Source: JALOLV01 sp046295175 (GTDB taxonomy: Bacteria; Bacteroidota; Bacteroidia; Cytophagales; Spirosomataceae). From it: a stretch of 64,000 nt of DNA. The stretch covers positions 186,001-250,000 of the forward strand of contig JBKBNY010000001.1 in the NCBI GenBank assembly GCA_046295175.1, read 5' to 3'. Made by a program: the position numbers and the translations under genes. This document shows positions 1 through 8,140 of this stretch, piece after piece (the first letter of the stretch is position 1; each line of letters begins with the position of its first letter). The notes under the pieces are model-generated. The model was not told the DNA's origin and did not search any database. It saw only the letters and a list, made by a program, of their open reading frames with translations.

Positions 1-558
1 TTCACCCGTAACTCTTACTTCAATCTCGTCACCAACCATGATTGTCTGAAGCTTTCCGCCTATGCCAAAATCGCTTCTTTTGATTGTTGTCGTAGCCTTC
101 ATACCTACTTGCATATTTTTAGCGTTTGGATTCGGGTTCTTTACTGGCCCATTCACTACGGCATCAAAAGTTACAGATTTTGTAACTCCTTTGATGGTAA
201 GATTTCCTGTGAGTGTATATTTATTTCCTTCTTTTTTCTTGAAAGAAGTACTTTGAAAAGTCATTGTAGGAAACTTCGCAACATCGAACATATCTTCGCT
301 TTTGAGGTGATTATCTCTCATTTCGAGGTCGGTATTGATACTTGCTGTTTCGACATTGACATCAAAAACGGCATCGGATAAATCTTCTTTTGAGGCAGTG
401 ATTTTACCTTCAAATTTCTTGAAATAACCATCTACTTCCGAGATTCCGTGGTGCGAAGCGATGAACGTGAATTTGGTATGCCCTTTGTCGAGTGTCCATT
501 GTGAGAAGGCGAAAAACGGAGCGATAACTAATGCAATAAATAACGATTTTGTTTTCAT
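1..558 (-). CDS. YceI family protein (3' end beyond the window)
   Basis: Reading leftward from an ATG at 558, 186 codons are open to the window edge without a stop, so the gene is cut only by the boundary. The product begins with a signal peptide (KTKSLFIALVIAPFFAFSQ) followed by WTLDKGHTKFTFIASHHG, the usual opening of YceI-like lipocalin-fold proteins, which bind isoprenoid-type lipids in the periplasm. Later SDFGIGG and DEIEVRVTG match the end of the family; about 190 residues is normal, so only a few codons are missing. It lies downstream of the esterase gene in the same direction, separated by a hairpin, so it is probably a separate transcript. The physiological ligand is unknown. Confidence 0.88.
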   Translation of the reverse strand, partial: MKTKSLFIALVIAPFFAFSQWTLDKGHTKFTFIASHHGISEVDGYFKKFEGKITASKEDLSDAVFDVNVETASINTDLEMRDNHLKSEDMFDVAKFPTMTFQSTSFKKKEGNKYTLTGNLTIKGVTKSVTFDAVVNGPVKNPNPNAKNMQVGMKATTTIKRSDFGIGGKLQTIMVGDEIEVRVTGE

Positions 559-600
559 ACAATTTTCTTGGTTTTATTAATTTAAAAAGAGGTTTAAAGT

Positions 601-633
601 AAACCTATCAGGCCGCTAAGACCCGATAGGTTT
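601..633 (-). terminator. Hairpin between the esterase and yceI-like genes
   Basis: The 9-bp arms AAACCTATC (601-609) and GATAGGTTT (625-633) flank a 15-nt loop just after the esterase stop codon. The downstream minus strand is only moderately T-rich, so this is a probable terminator and could also be a copy of a dispersed palindrome. Confidence 0.5.
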
Positions 634-641
634 GGGTTAAT

Positions 642-2294
642 TTATGCTAATGTTTTTCTTGCTTCGCGGTCTGGGTCGTTGGCCAATGCTGGTAAATCAT
701 CCAGAATCATGGTTTCACCGTTTTGGGTAGTGTAGGGTTTCCACGTAGGTAAACCTCCACCGTTGGGATTAGCCGATTTCATGAAATTCAACAGCGATTT
801 TGCCATTTTATCCGACAACGCTCTTGGGCGTTTTCCACCGCCTGTGTGCGTAAGCATCAAGTCGGTATTATAAAACCAAAAACAAATATCAGAGCAGTGA
901 AATGCACGCATGCGGTTATCGAAAAGCGGTGGTTGCCAACCAAACCAAGCTACATAAACTGGGGCTTTTTTCAGCCCAAATTTGGCATCGGCAATGGCTA
1001 CTGCATTTTTGCGATTTGAGATAATCATCGACCACAATTCGATTGGACGAGCTTTCGGGAAATTCTTGGCATAAGCCTCAACAATCTCGCCTGATTTATC
1101 ACCAAAACGTGGTTTAATTTTCTCTTTTACATCAGTTAATGTTACGTTTTCGAGAGCGGCCTCAGTTCGGCTTGGGCTTTGCTCATTGAATGTCGAGCAA
1201 ATCATTAGCGGAATATCTGCCGAAAAATGATTATCTGTAAAGAATTTATCGCTCAAATATTCACCATCGGCAACTGGCGAAAAACCACCACGTACAACAC
1301 CCAAGCGTTTGGCTTCATCGGCCATTTTATCTACCGCACGATTGGCGATATTGATGTATTCTAACCACGGAATCTGCTGCAATTTTTCGATTTCTCCACT
1401 CTTCAAACCAGCTTCTTCCATTACTTTTTGACCTAATTTTGCCGAATATTCTTTGTTTACTCCCGCCAACGAACCACCACTCAGTACCACTGCTTTGTGG
1501 AATAATCCTTTAGCAGATGGCATATTCATTAAGGTTGTTACCTTCGAGCCACCACCCGACTGCCCCATGATTGTTACATTATTTGGGTCGCCACCGAAGT
1601 TTGAAATGTTATTTTTAACCCATTCGAGAGCCGCTACCATATCCAGATTGCCAACATTACCCGAAGCCGCATGACCACCCACTGCTTTAAGGTCAGAATA
1701 TCCCAAAGCTCCCAAACGGTGATTGAGCGAAACAAAAACTACATTGCCCAAACGTGCAAAATTTTCGCCATGATAACCATCCTGCTCGATACCATTTCCA
1801 TTGACAAAACCTCCTCCGTGTAGCCAAACCATCACAGGGCGTTTTTGCGAGTCAGGTGCGGGTGTCCAAACGTTTAGTTTTAGACAATCTTCTGAAACAT
1901 CATCGTAATTCCAATGGTCGGCAAACGAATAATACACATTTGCATAGCGTTTCTCCATGATTTGCGGAGCGGTATTTCCCCACCAAAGAGCAGGTTTTAC
2001 ATCTGTCCACGAGGCTGGTTTTTGAGGAGGCATAAAACGGTTTTTGCCCGATGTATCGGCTCCGTACGGAATCCCGAGATAAGTATGGATTCCACGCATG
2101 ATGAATCCCCTCACCTTGCCGTATTCGGTATTAGCAATGGCGATATTGTCGCCTACAAATAAAACTTGGTCATCGTTATTGGATTTTAGGGTTTTAGGCG
2201 GATTGGATGATTTGGCTAACGAATTATTTGCCACACTCAAACCAGCTACACTAAACCCTAAGGATTGAATAAAGTTACGTCTTGTAGGTTTCAT
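642..2294 (-). CDS. Type-B carboxylesterase, Tat-type signal
   Basis: This is a 550-residue alpha/beta hydrolase of the carboxylesterase type B family. The start at 2294 gives KPTRRNFIQSLG, a twin-arginine-like export signal; the frame is open 120 nt further upstream but that extension looks like untranslated leader. Visible motifs are EDCLKLNVW (family signature), the oxyanion-hole HGGGF, the nucleophile elbow GQSGGG with Ser about 246, and a late HCSD with His about 466. It is the last gene of the tannase/dioxygenase/GalB-like run, 130 bp after the PIG-L gene, which suggests hydrolysis of an aromatic ester. Other small-ester substrates are equally possible from sequence alone. Confidence 0.85.
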   Translation of the reverse strand: MKPTRRNFIQSLGFSVAGLSVANNSLAKSSNPPKTLKSNNDDQVLFVGDNIAIANTEYGKVRGFIMRGIHTYLGIPYGADTSGKNRFMPPQKPASWTDVKPALWWGNTAPQIMEKRYANVYYSFADHWNYDDVSEDCLKLNVWTPAPDSQKRPVMVWLHGGGFVNGNGIEQDGYHGENFARLGNVVFVSLNHRLGALGYSDLKAVGGHAASGNVGNLDMVAALEWVKNNISNFGGDPNNVTIMGQSGGGSKVTTLMNMPSAKGLFHKAVVLSGGSLAGVNKEYSAKLGQKVMEEAGLKSGEIEKLQQIPWLEYINIANRAVDKMADEAKRLGVVRGGFSPVADGEYLSDKFFTDNHFSADIPLMICSTFNEQSPSRTEAALENVTLTDVKEKIKPRFGDKSGEIVEAYAKNFPKARPIELWSMIISNRKNAVAIADAKFGLKKAPVYVAWFGWQPPLFDNRMRAFHCSDICFWFYNTDLMLTHTGGGKRPRALSDKMAKSLLNFMKSANPNGGGLPTWKPYTTQNGETMILDDLPALANDPDREARKTLA

Positions 2295-2424
2295 AGAAAA
2301 AATATGATTAAAGATTGATATTTTACCACAAAATATAGATAATCGACATTTACTTTCAAAGAAGTCCCCGAAACTTAGATTCTTACCTCCAAAATCCTCA
2401 AATGATTCGACCAAATCAATTCTT

Positions 2425-3141
2425 CTAAAATATCGAATTTGTTACTCTCGGTAAATGGCTTTGGAAAGCTTCGGCAAATTTTACCTCTTTTTTGCCCGAA
2501 ATTCTACGAGCATGGTTGGCTCTTCGACCACCCAATTCGGTATAATATTCTACCAAATATTTCTGAGCACCCATACAATTCATGGCGGCAATCTTTTTAT
2601 CGAAAACCGAAGAAATATCAATAAAAGTATCGGGTTTAAAATCGCAAATTTCGGGTTGATGAGGTTCAAACGAATACCACGCAGGCGGGTCGATATTTTT
2701 GAATGCACTGGCTACACCGGCCCCACACGAAAGCAATCTCGCACGTTCGGTAGCTTGGTAAGCCAATGGATGGTCGGGATTGAATGGGTCTTTTGCAGTA
2801 TGCGTAAGTATAACGGTTGGTTCAAAATCGCCAATGATTTTGGTTAATTGTGCAATTCTTTCATCAGAAATCAGCATCGGGTAATCGCCCCAATCTAAAA
2901 ACACAATGGGTGTTCCGAAAATATCAGCGGCTTGTTGGGCTTGTGCTTTACGAATGATTTTCACACTTTCTTCGCTTCGATTAGGGTCTTCTTTCCAAAG
3001 TTCCCCTGATTCGCCACGCTCTCCAAAAGAAAGGCAAACCACGAGCGTTTCGGCTCCTTGTTCTACACTTTTTGCGATTGTGCCTCCGCTTCGCCAAACA
3101 AAATCGGCAGAATGAGCAGAGATGACTAATAATTTATTCAT
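2425..3141 (-). CDS. PIG-L/LmbE family protein, GalB-like (4-oxalomesaconate hydratase)
   Basis: This is a 238-residue PIG-L superfamily protein. Deacetylases of this family carry AHPDDE near the N terminus; here the segment reads AHSADF (His10, Asp13), so the catalytic Asp of deacetylases is Ala. The same change, as I recall it, occurs in Pseudomonas GalB, and the later SFGERGESGELW and KDPFNPDHP (third metal ligand about His124) also resemble GalB. GalB hydrates 4-oxalomesaconate in gallate meta-cleavage. Its place between a ring-cleavage dioxygenase and an esterase, downstream of a tannase, supports that role. It has no signal peptide, so it is cytoplasmic. A different hydrolase or hydratase activity cannot be excluded. 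Confidence 0.75.
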   Translation of the reverse strand: MNKLLVISAHSADFVWRSGGTIAKSVEQGAETLVVCLSFGERGESGELWKEDPNRSEESVKIIRKAQAQQAADIFGTPIVFLDWGDYPMLISDERIAQLTKIIGDFEPTVILTHTAKDPFNPDHPLAYQATERARLLSCGAGVASAFKNIDPPAWYSFEPHQPEICDFKPDTFIDISSVFDKKIAAMNCMGAQKYLVEYYTELGGRRANHARRISGKKEVKFAEAFQSHLPRVTNSIF

Positions 3142-3229
3142 GTCTTGTAATTTTTTATCTGTGAAAATCTGATTTCAATGACTGGCACGCTGATGTACCA
3201 TCGCTGAATTTTACGGATTTTTTTTAATT

Positions 3230-4186
3230 CTAAATCAACTCCTCAGGCATTGGGTTTCCTCTGGTATGGAAACTTTCTACGGTTTTTAGTCCCCATGCTT
3301 GGCCTTTCATTCTTTCTTCTTTATTCCAAACTACGGTTTCGTAATCGGGGTCGAGAATAAGTCGGGCAGAAGCATTAGCTACTTCAATTCTATTTCCTCC
3401 TGGTTCGTAGAGATATAAGAAAAACGTTTGCTGAATAGCGTGTTTATGCGGGCCTGTTTCAATAAAAACCCCATTTTCGAGAGCAATATCGGCGGCAATC
3501 AAGATTTCTTCTCTGCTATTTGTGGCAAATGTGAGGTGGTGTAAACGACCGTTTAGACCGCTATGGTCTTCGGTTATTGCCAAATCATACGATTTATTAT
3601 TGACCGAAACCCAAACACCTTTGGGGCCATCTTCAAACTCAATCCTTTCTGTATTTCGGCCACCCAAAACACCAAATTGAAAATCGGCAAATGCCCGAAT
3701 ATCTTTTGCCAAAAGGTTTAAGTGGTCAATCCTACGCACATTTACCCCACGTGCCGGATATTTACTATTTGTATTTTTCAAAGCAGAACGCATATCACCT
3801 TCGGCTTTATATTTATGGGTATCGAAATAAATTTCGCACAAATGTCCATCTGGATAACGAAACTGATAGGCTTTTCCATAGCCACATTCGTGGTCAACCC
3901 AGCCAATGCCTAAACCTGTGGTTTCGATGGCTTTTACTCGACTTTCGAGCGATTCTCGACTTCTGGCTCTCCACGCAAAATGCCCGATTCCACTGTGTTT
4001 GTGGGCAGTCAGTTTCAACGAATGATGTTCGTAATCGTCATACGCCCGAAGGTAGGCAGAATTGCCATCATTTTCGGTAATGTACATGCCGAGAATTTCG
4101 GTAAAGAACCTAATACTTTCGTCGAGTTTTGGCGTAAGTAGCTCAACATGAGCCAGATGGGCGAGTTCCCAAGTGATGTTATTCAT
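3230..4186 (-). CDS. VOC-superfamily extradiol (catechol 2,3-type) dioxygenase
   Basis: The 318-residue protein has the two-module layout of class I extradiol dioxygenases such as XylE (307 residues). The catalytic C-terminal half shows the 2-His-1-carboxylate iron site: His155 in RRIDH, His217 in GRLHH and Glu268 in GGNRIE. The conserved Tyr before the EPGGN loop is also present. Aligned from memory to XylE, the active-site His199 position is Tyr200 and the His246 position is Gln, so the substrate may differ from catechol. It lies between the tannase (54-bp gap) and the GalB-like gene (88-bp gap), which points to gallate, pyrogallol or a related trihydroxybenzene. Cytoplasmic, no signal peptide. 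Confidence 0.82.
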   Translation of the reverse strand: MNNITWELAHLAHVELLTPKLDESIRFFTEILGMYITENDGNSAYLRAYDDYEHHSLKLTAHKHSGIGHFAWRARSRESLESRVKAIETTGLGIGWVDHECGYGKAYQFRYPDGHLCEIYFDTHKYKAEGDMRSALKNTNSKYPARGVNVRRIDHLNLLAKDIRAFADFQFGVLGGRNTERIEFEDGPKGVWVSVNNKSYDLAITEDHSGLNGRLHHLTFATNSREEILIAADIALENGVFIETGPHKHAIQQTFFLYLYEPGGNRIEVANASARLILDPDYETVVWNKEERMKGQAWGLKTVESFHTRGNPMPEELI

Positions 4187-4240
4187 TGTTTATTTTTTTG
4201 TTTGTAAAGACATTGCATGAAACATCTCTACGTAATGTTA

Positions 4241-5680
4241 TTACTTACAAATTTTGTCCATCCAAACAAACAATTCCTCTAAGTCATAATCTCCCGAATG
4301 TGGCACACCCCAAGGTAAAGCAAAATCAACTTTGAAACCTTTATTTTGTAAAGTTGTTGCCAAAATTATAGATACAGCAAAGCCCGTATCTTTATCTTTT
4401 GCCCCGTGACGGACTCTCCAATTTTTAGCAGTTTTGGCTTGTTTATCGCCCAAATAATTCATTGGATTCATCATTTTTATCGTCTGTTTGTCGGCTATTG
4501 TGGCATTTGGGTCTTTTGAATGTGTGAAAGAATAATCAGTAAAATGACGATTTTCAATCGAAGAAGTACCAAAAAGGTTGTTTTCAAACGATTTATTATC
4601 GAGAGCATCAAAAGCTGGGGGAGTTTTCATACGTTCGAGATAAACCATGTAGGTATCAAAATCAACCGAAACCACTTTCTCATCTTTGATTTCGAGGGCA
4701 TTAATTTTTGATAAATCTGCTCCCGAAGACAAGGCTTTTTGAGCCGAAGCAACGATATACGATTTTACTAATTCTTTGAAATTCCCATTCCCTTCGGCAT
4801 CTAAAGTCAGTTTTTTACCTGCCTCATTTTTTAGATTCAGACTATTGAGATAATTCGGGAAAGCCGCCTTTAAATCGTCAGAAACTTTCATAGATTCGGC
4901 ATCTAAAACGCCCGATTTACCTCTAAAATTAAAAGAGTGTATTTTATTCAACTGCCACTCATAGGCCATATCGGCATTTTCAAGATTGATGATTGGACAA
5001 TAGGCCGATACCGCAAAAATATCATCGGTAGCATTGGCAGCTCCAAGAGCCTTCAGATAAGGTTCATAATCAGCATGATTACCCGTTGCACCCAATAAAG
5101 TTGACATCGCCCCACCCGCACTTGTGCCATTTGAGATAATTTTATTGGCATTGCCAGCCATGAGTTTATCATTGAATTTTAGATATCGAATCGCCGCTTT
5201 CAAATCTACGATTCCAGCTGGGGCTTTGCCTGTAAATTCTCCTTTCTCGTTTTTATTGGTCCTACCTCTCGCACCAGCCGAAGCCACAATATAACCTTTT
5301 GAAAGAGCTGTCAAGACTGTTTTATTATTGTATGGGAGGCCCCCTCTTTGTTCTGGAACTACAAAAGTAGCTGGAACAGCAGGCATGTATCCACCCACAC
5401 GATTTGGAAAAAAAATAGGAGCAGTTTCGGCAGTGTACCCATTGATTGAGCTACCATTAAAATATTCTTCTGGTATGTAAATATTCAGAATTTGGTGAGT
5501 CAAATCTACTGGATTTGCCACATATACGATTCTCTCATAAGCCCTAACTTTGATAGTTTTACCGTTAAATTCTTGAGATTGAACTTCATATTTTGAGGCT
5601 TCAAATGTAAGAGGGTTTTGAGCTTGTGTAAAGCCAAATGAGAGCAGACAGCATATACTGCACCACAGTGAGATTTTCAT
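4241..5680 (-). CDS. Secreted tannase (tannin acyl hydrolase, subtype B)
   Basis: This is a 479-residue alpha/beta hydrolase that follows Lactobacillus plantarum TanLp1 along its whole length. Conserved blocks include RVGGYMP, GRGR-type loop AGARGR, NGTSAGG with nucleophile Ser187, TDDIFAVSAYCPI, ADMAYEWQ, KTPPAFD and FENNLFG (galloyl-binding Lys and Glu), RHGAKDKD (Asp429 and Asp431) and VPHSGDYD (His461). The expected reaction is release of gallate from gallotannins and gallate esters (EC 3.1.1.20). The ATG at 5680 is preferred; a TTG lies two codons upstream. The N terminus (ISLWCSICCLLSFGFTQA) is a Sec signal, so it acts outside the cytoplasm. It is first in the operon and divergent from an AraC regulator. 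Confidence 0.9.
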   Translation of the reverse strand: MKISLWCSICCLLSFGFTQAQNPLTFEASKYEVQSQEFNGKTIKVRAYERIVYVANPVDLTHQILNIYIPEEYFNGSSINGYTAETAPIFFPNRVGGYMPAVPATFVVPEQRGGLPYNNKTVLTALSKGYIVASAGARGRTNKNEKGEFTGKAPAGIVDLKAAIRYLKFNDKLMAGNANKIISNGTSAGGAMSTLLGATGNHADYEPYLKALGAANATDDIFAVSAYCPIINLENADMAYEWQLNKIHSFNFRGKSGVLDAESMKVSDDLKAAFPNYLNSLNLKNEAGKKLTLDAEGNGNFKELVKSYIVASAQKALSSGADLSKINALEIKDEKVVSVDFDTYMVYLERMKTPPAFDALDNKSFENNLFGTSSIENRHFTDYSFTHSKDPNATIADKQTIKMMNPMNYLGDKQAKTAKNWRVRHGAKDKDTGFAVSIILATTLQNKGFKVDFALPWGVPHSGDYDLEELFVWMDKICK

Positions 5681-5784
5681 TATCAATCAATTAGGTTTTA
5701 TTTCAAATACAAATTTCTTGATTTTAATTTAGAATAGCAGGAAACTATTTTTACATTTATGGATAAAAATCGAACATTGACTCA
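5681..5784. promoter_or_regulatory. Divergent control region, tannase operon / AraC gene
   Basis: These 104 AT-rich bases separate the tannase and AraC start codons and must hold both promoters and any AraC operator. TACATTTA at about 5751-5758 is one mismatch from the Bacteroidota -7 box for the AraC gene. I could not fix a minus-strand -7 box or an operator by eye. Confidence 0.5.
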
Positions 5785-6660
5785 ATGAAACAAGAAAAGA
5801 ATATTCTCAACTTTGATGGACTTTATGGCGATGATTTTGGACGGTACTCATCAGAATATATCTTTTTGGAATTGATAGCTACTCGAAGTCAGCTTTTCAA
5901 TTGGACAATCAAACCACACTTACATTCGCAGCTTTTTCAAGTGTTTATTATCAGTAAAGGCTCACTTTTGTTTCAAGAAGCCATAGAAGAACACAAACTT
6001 CAAGCACCTTGTATTGTGCTGATACCTCCAACAAAACTACACGGATTGGTATATAATCCTGATATAGAAGGGCAAATCCTTACGCTTTCAGAGAGTATTA
6101 TAGAAGAAATTTTTAAAACATCAAGTTCTCTCTGGAAGACCTTTGAAGATATTAGAATTCTGAGCTATTTTGAAGAAAATACATTCGATAAAATCCAGCA
6201 AAATTTGACTCATATTGAGTTTGAGTTATTCAGCGAAAATCCAGAGCGATTCTTGATGCTTAGGGCTTATCTGACTACTTTTTTTATATGTTTACACCGA
6301 CTTACCAAACAAGAAGAAGCTCAAAGGAGTGATTCGTTGATGATGAATTATTTTAGGAGGTTTCAGATGAATATTAAAAATTCTGAATATCCGAAAAGCA
6401 TTCCCGATTTTGCCGATGAACTCAATATTACCCCCGTTCATTTGAATCGGATTTGTAATGCTGTTGCTGGTAAATCTGCTATTGAGTTGGTGCATCAAAA
6501 CCTCATCAGCGAGGCTCAAAAATATCTGTTACATACTTCGTATTCGGTTTCGGAGATTGCCTATTTATTGAAATTTGAATACCCGAATTATTTTGCCAAA
6601 TTGTTTAAAAAACATACTGGTTTATCGCCGTTGGAGTTTAGGCGGCAGGATAGAAAGTAG
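5785..6660 (+). CDS. AraC family transcriptional regulator (PobR-like)
   Basis: The 291-residue protein has an N-terminal cupin-type sensor (WTIKPHLHSQLFQVF, then PPTKLHGLVY) and a C-terminal double helix-turn-helix of about residues 190-288. The latter includes ITPVHLNRICNAVAGKSA and the AraC signature VSEIAYLLKFEYPNYFAKLFKKHTG. The domain order matches PobR-type activators of aromatic acid catabolism. Being transcribed divergently from the tannase/dioxygenase run, it is the obvious candidate regulator, with gallate or a cleavage product as effector. The effector is inferred, not shown. Confidence 0.87.
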   Translation: MKQEKNILNFDGLYGDDFGRYSSEYIFLELIATRSQLFNWTIKPHLHSQLFQVFIISKGSLLFQEAIEEHKLQAPCIVLIPPTKLHGLVYNPDIEGQILTLSESIIEEIFKTSSSLWKTFEDIRILSYFEENTFDKIQQNLTHIEFELFSENPERFLMLRAYLTTFFICLHRLTKQEEAQRSDSLMMNYFRRFQMNIKNSEYPKSIPDFADELNITPVHLNRICNAVAGKSAIELVHQNLISEAQKYLLHTSYSVSEIAYLLKFEYPNYFAKLFKKHTGLSPLEFRRQDRK

Positions 6661-6680
6661 ATTTTAATAGATAAAATCTA

Positions 6681-6688
6681 TATCTTTG
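6681..6688 (+). promoter_or_regulatory. -7 box for the PhnA/YjdM gene
   Basis: TATCTTTG matches the Bacteroidota -7 consensus TAnnTTTG and ends 30 nt before the ATG at 6719. No convincing -33 TTG is seen at the usual spacing. Confidence 0.45.
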
Positions 6689-6718
6689 TATTTATTTTCT
6701 ATCTTTTTAATCAAAAAT

Positions 6719-7072
6719 ATGTCAGAATTTCCTCCTTGCCCCAAGTGCAAATCAGAATACGTGTATCCGAGCGATGGTTTGTTGATTTGCCCAGAATGTT
6801 TTTATGAATGGAATCCAGAAGATGAAGCAGCTGAAGTTGTAGAAGATGGCACTTTTAAGGTTTTTGATTCGAACGGAAACGAACTCAAAGACGGCGATTC
6901 GGTAGTTATTATCAAGGATTTACCCGTAAAAGGAGCTCCAAAACCAATAAAATCAGGAACAAAAGTAAAGAATATTCGTTTGGTTGATTCGAACGACGGA
7001 CATAACATTGATTGCAAAATTGATGGTTTCGGTGCAATGGGACTGAAATCGGAATTTGTGCGGAAGGCATAA
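6719..7072 (+). CDS. yjdM: PhnA/YjdM family zinc-ribbon protein
   Basis: The 117-residue protein starts SEFPPCPKCKSEY and has a second CPEC pair, forming the N-terminal zinc ribbon of the PhnA/YjdM family. After it come the conserved VFDSNGNELKDGDSV and the C-terminal SH3-like part with KSGTKVKNIRLV. About 112 residues is typical. The start at 6719 is chosen because it places the zinc ribbon directly at the N terminus; an in-frame TTG at 6686 would add 11 poorly conserved residues and overlap the -7 box. Despite the name phnA, these proteins are not phosphonoacetate hydrolases, and their role is unclear. It ends at a strong bidirectional hairpin. Confidence 0.9.
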   Translation: MSEFPPCPKCKSEYVYPSDGLLICPECFYEWNPEDEAAEVVEDGTFKVFDSNGNELKDGDSVVIIKDLPVKGAPKPIKSGTKVKNIRLVDSNDGHNIDCKIDGFGAMGLKSEFVRKA

Positions 7073-7075
7073 AAC

Positions 7076-7110
7076 AAAAGCCACGAATCAGCAATGTGTT
7101 CGTGGCTTTT
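7076..7110. terminator. Bidirectional intrinsic terminator
   Basis: A 12-bp perfect stem, AAAAGCCACGAA (7076-7087) with TTCGTGGCTTTT (7099-7110), has an 11-nt loop and T-runs on either strand. It sits between two convergent genes. The GCCACGAA arm is shared with palindromes at 52835 and 58276. Confidence 0.88.
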
Positions 7111-7112
7111 TC

Positions 7113-7733
7113 TCATCTTTTCAATAATTTAAAGCCAATATCACGGCCTTGCCCTTTGAACATTGCCAAATTTATCCAAAAGAAAGCAAATTGTTCCATC
7201 AACTGAAACTTATCGTTTCCGCCTACATCGTAGCACGCCGCAAAACCTGCATCGAGGGCTAATTTTGAGGCAATTTCTTTTCCTTTTTCTGAATCTCCTG
7301 CCACGAAGGCATCTATTGCATACTCGCCATAGTTTGTATCTAACATATTGTTGAAGCCCGTTGTATTGAAGCATTTTACAACGTCTTTGGTTGCAGTATT
7401 TGCTAAAATAGCGTCGGCTGTATTTGAAAAACCAGCAGGCCCACGTCCCATGACGATGTTCATGGTGTCGATGATTACTTTACCAGTTGTATCGCCCAAT
7501 GATTGAGCTACTTCTGCTGCCATCGGGGCAGGTGTTGCCAAAACGATTATTTCGCATTGCTTTACGGCACTTTCTACGCTTGTGAATCGGTCTTCGCCAA
7601 TTTGAGTGGCTAATTTGATAGATTTGTCGCTCAATGGAAACTTAGCTCCTACCAAAACCGTATGTCCTGCTTTGATGAATTTCTGGGCTAATGCTCCGCC
7701 TACATTTCCCGAACCAATAATTGCTATTTTCAT
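7113..7733 (-). CDS. NADPH-dependent F420 reductase-like / NAD(P)-binding oxidoreductase
   Basis: This 206-residue protein is a single Rossmann domain opening with KIAIIGSGNVGGALAQKF, the GxGxxG dinucleotide site. It continues with VLATPAPMAAEV and IIDTMNIVMGRG, as in the F420-dependent NADP reductase/NADP-oxidoreductase family (COG2085). It is shorter than imine reductases and lacks their helical C-terminal domain. The real substrate in non-F420 bacteria is unknown. It is a stand-alone gene, convergent with yjdM through a shared terminator and with a tandem repeat array upstream of its start. Confidence 0.82.
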   Translation of the reverse strand: MKIAIIGSGNVGGALAQKFIKAGHTVLVGAKFPLSDKSIKLATQIGEDRFTSVESAVKQCEIIVLATPAPMAAEVAQSLGDTTGKVIIDTMNIVMGRGPAGFSNTADAILANTATKDVVKCFNTTGFNNMLDTNYGEYAIDAFVAGDSEKGKEIASKLALDAGFAACYDVGGNDKFQLMEQFAFFWINLAMFKGQGRDIGFKLLKR

Positions 7734-7771
7734 ATTTATGTATTTTTTGAATTTATTTTAACACGCAGGTT

Positions 7772-8140
7772 TTTGCTCTGTGGTTCAATTTTTTTTACCC
7801 GAGGATTATCGCTGAACTTTGCCGCTGAATTCGATGAAAATTCCTCTGCGGTTGTCTGCGGTTGTCAATCTGCGTTTTCTGCGGTTTAAATTTTTTACCC
7901 ACAGATTATCGCTGAACTTTGCCGCTAAATTCGCTGAAAATTCCTCTGCGGTTTTCTGCGTTTGTAAATCTGCGTAGTCTGCGGTTCAAATTTTTTACCC
8001 GCAGATGTTCGCTGAACTTTGCCGCTGAATTCGCTGAAAATTCCTCTGAGGTTTTCTGCGTTTGTAAATCTGCGTAGTCTGCGGTTCAATTTTTTTCCCG
8101 CTGAATTCGCTGATTTTTTACCGCTGACTCTCGCTGAAAA
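7772..8140. repeat. Tandem array, 100-bp period, CTGCGGTT/CGCAG type
   Basis: The anchor TTTTTTACCC recurs with its A at 7797, 7897 and 7997, an exact 100-bp period, and a degenerate fourth copy follows at about 8091. Each unit is rich in short inverted words (CTGCG, CGCAG, CGCTGAA). No coding potential is seen. The array fills the space between the oxidoreductase and bestrophin genes. Confidence 0.9.

Noticed and set aside
62..381. Small plus-strand open frames at the left edge
   Set aside because: They lie opposite the well-supported YceI-like gene and show no recognisable product.
2295..2414. N-terminal extension of the type-B carboxylesterase
   Set aside because: The ATG at 2294 is followed directly by a twin-arginine-type signal; the 40 residues upstream would bury it.
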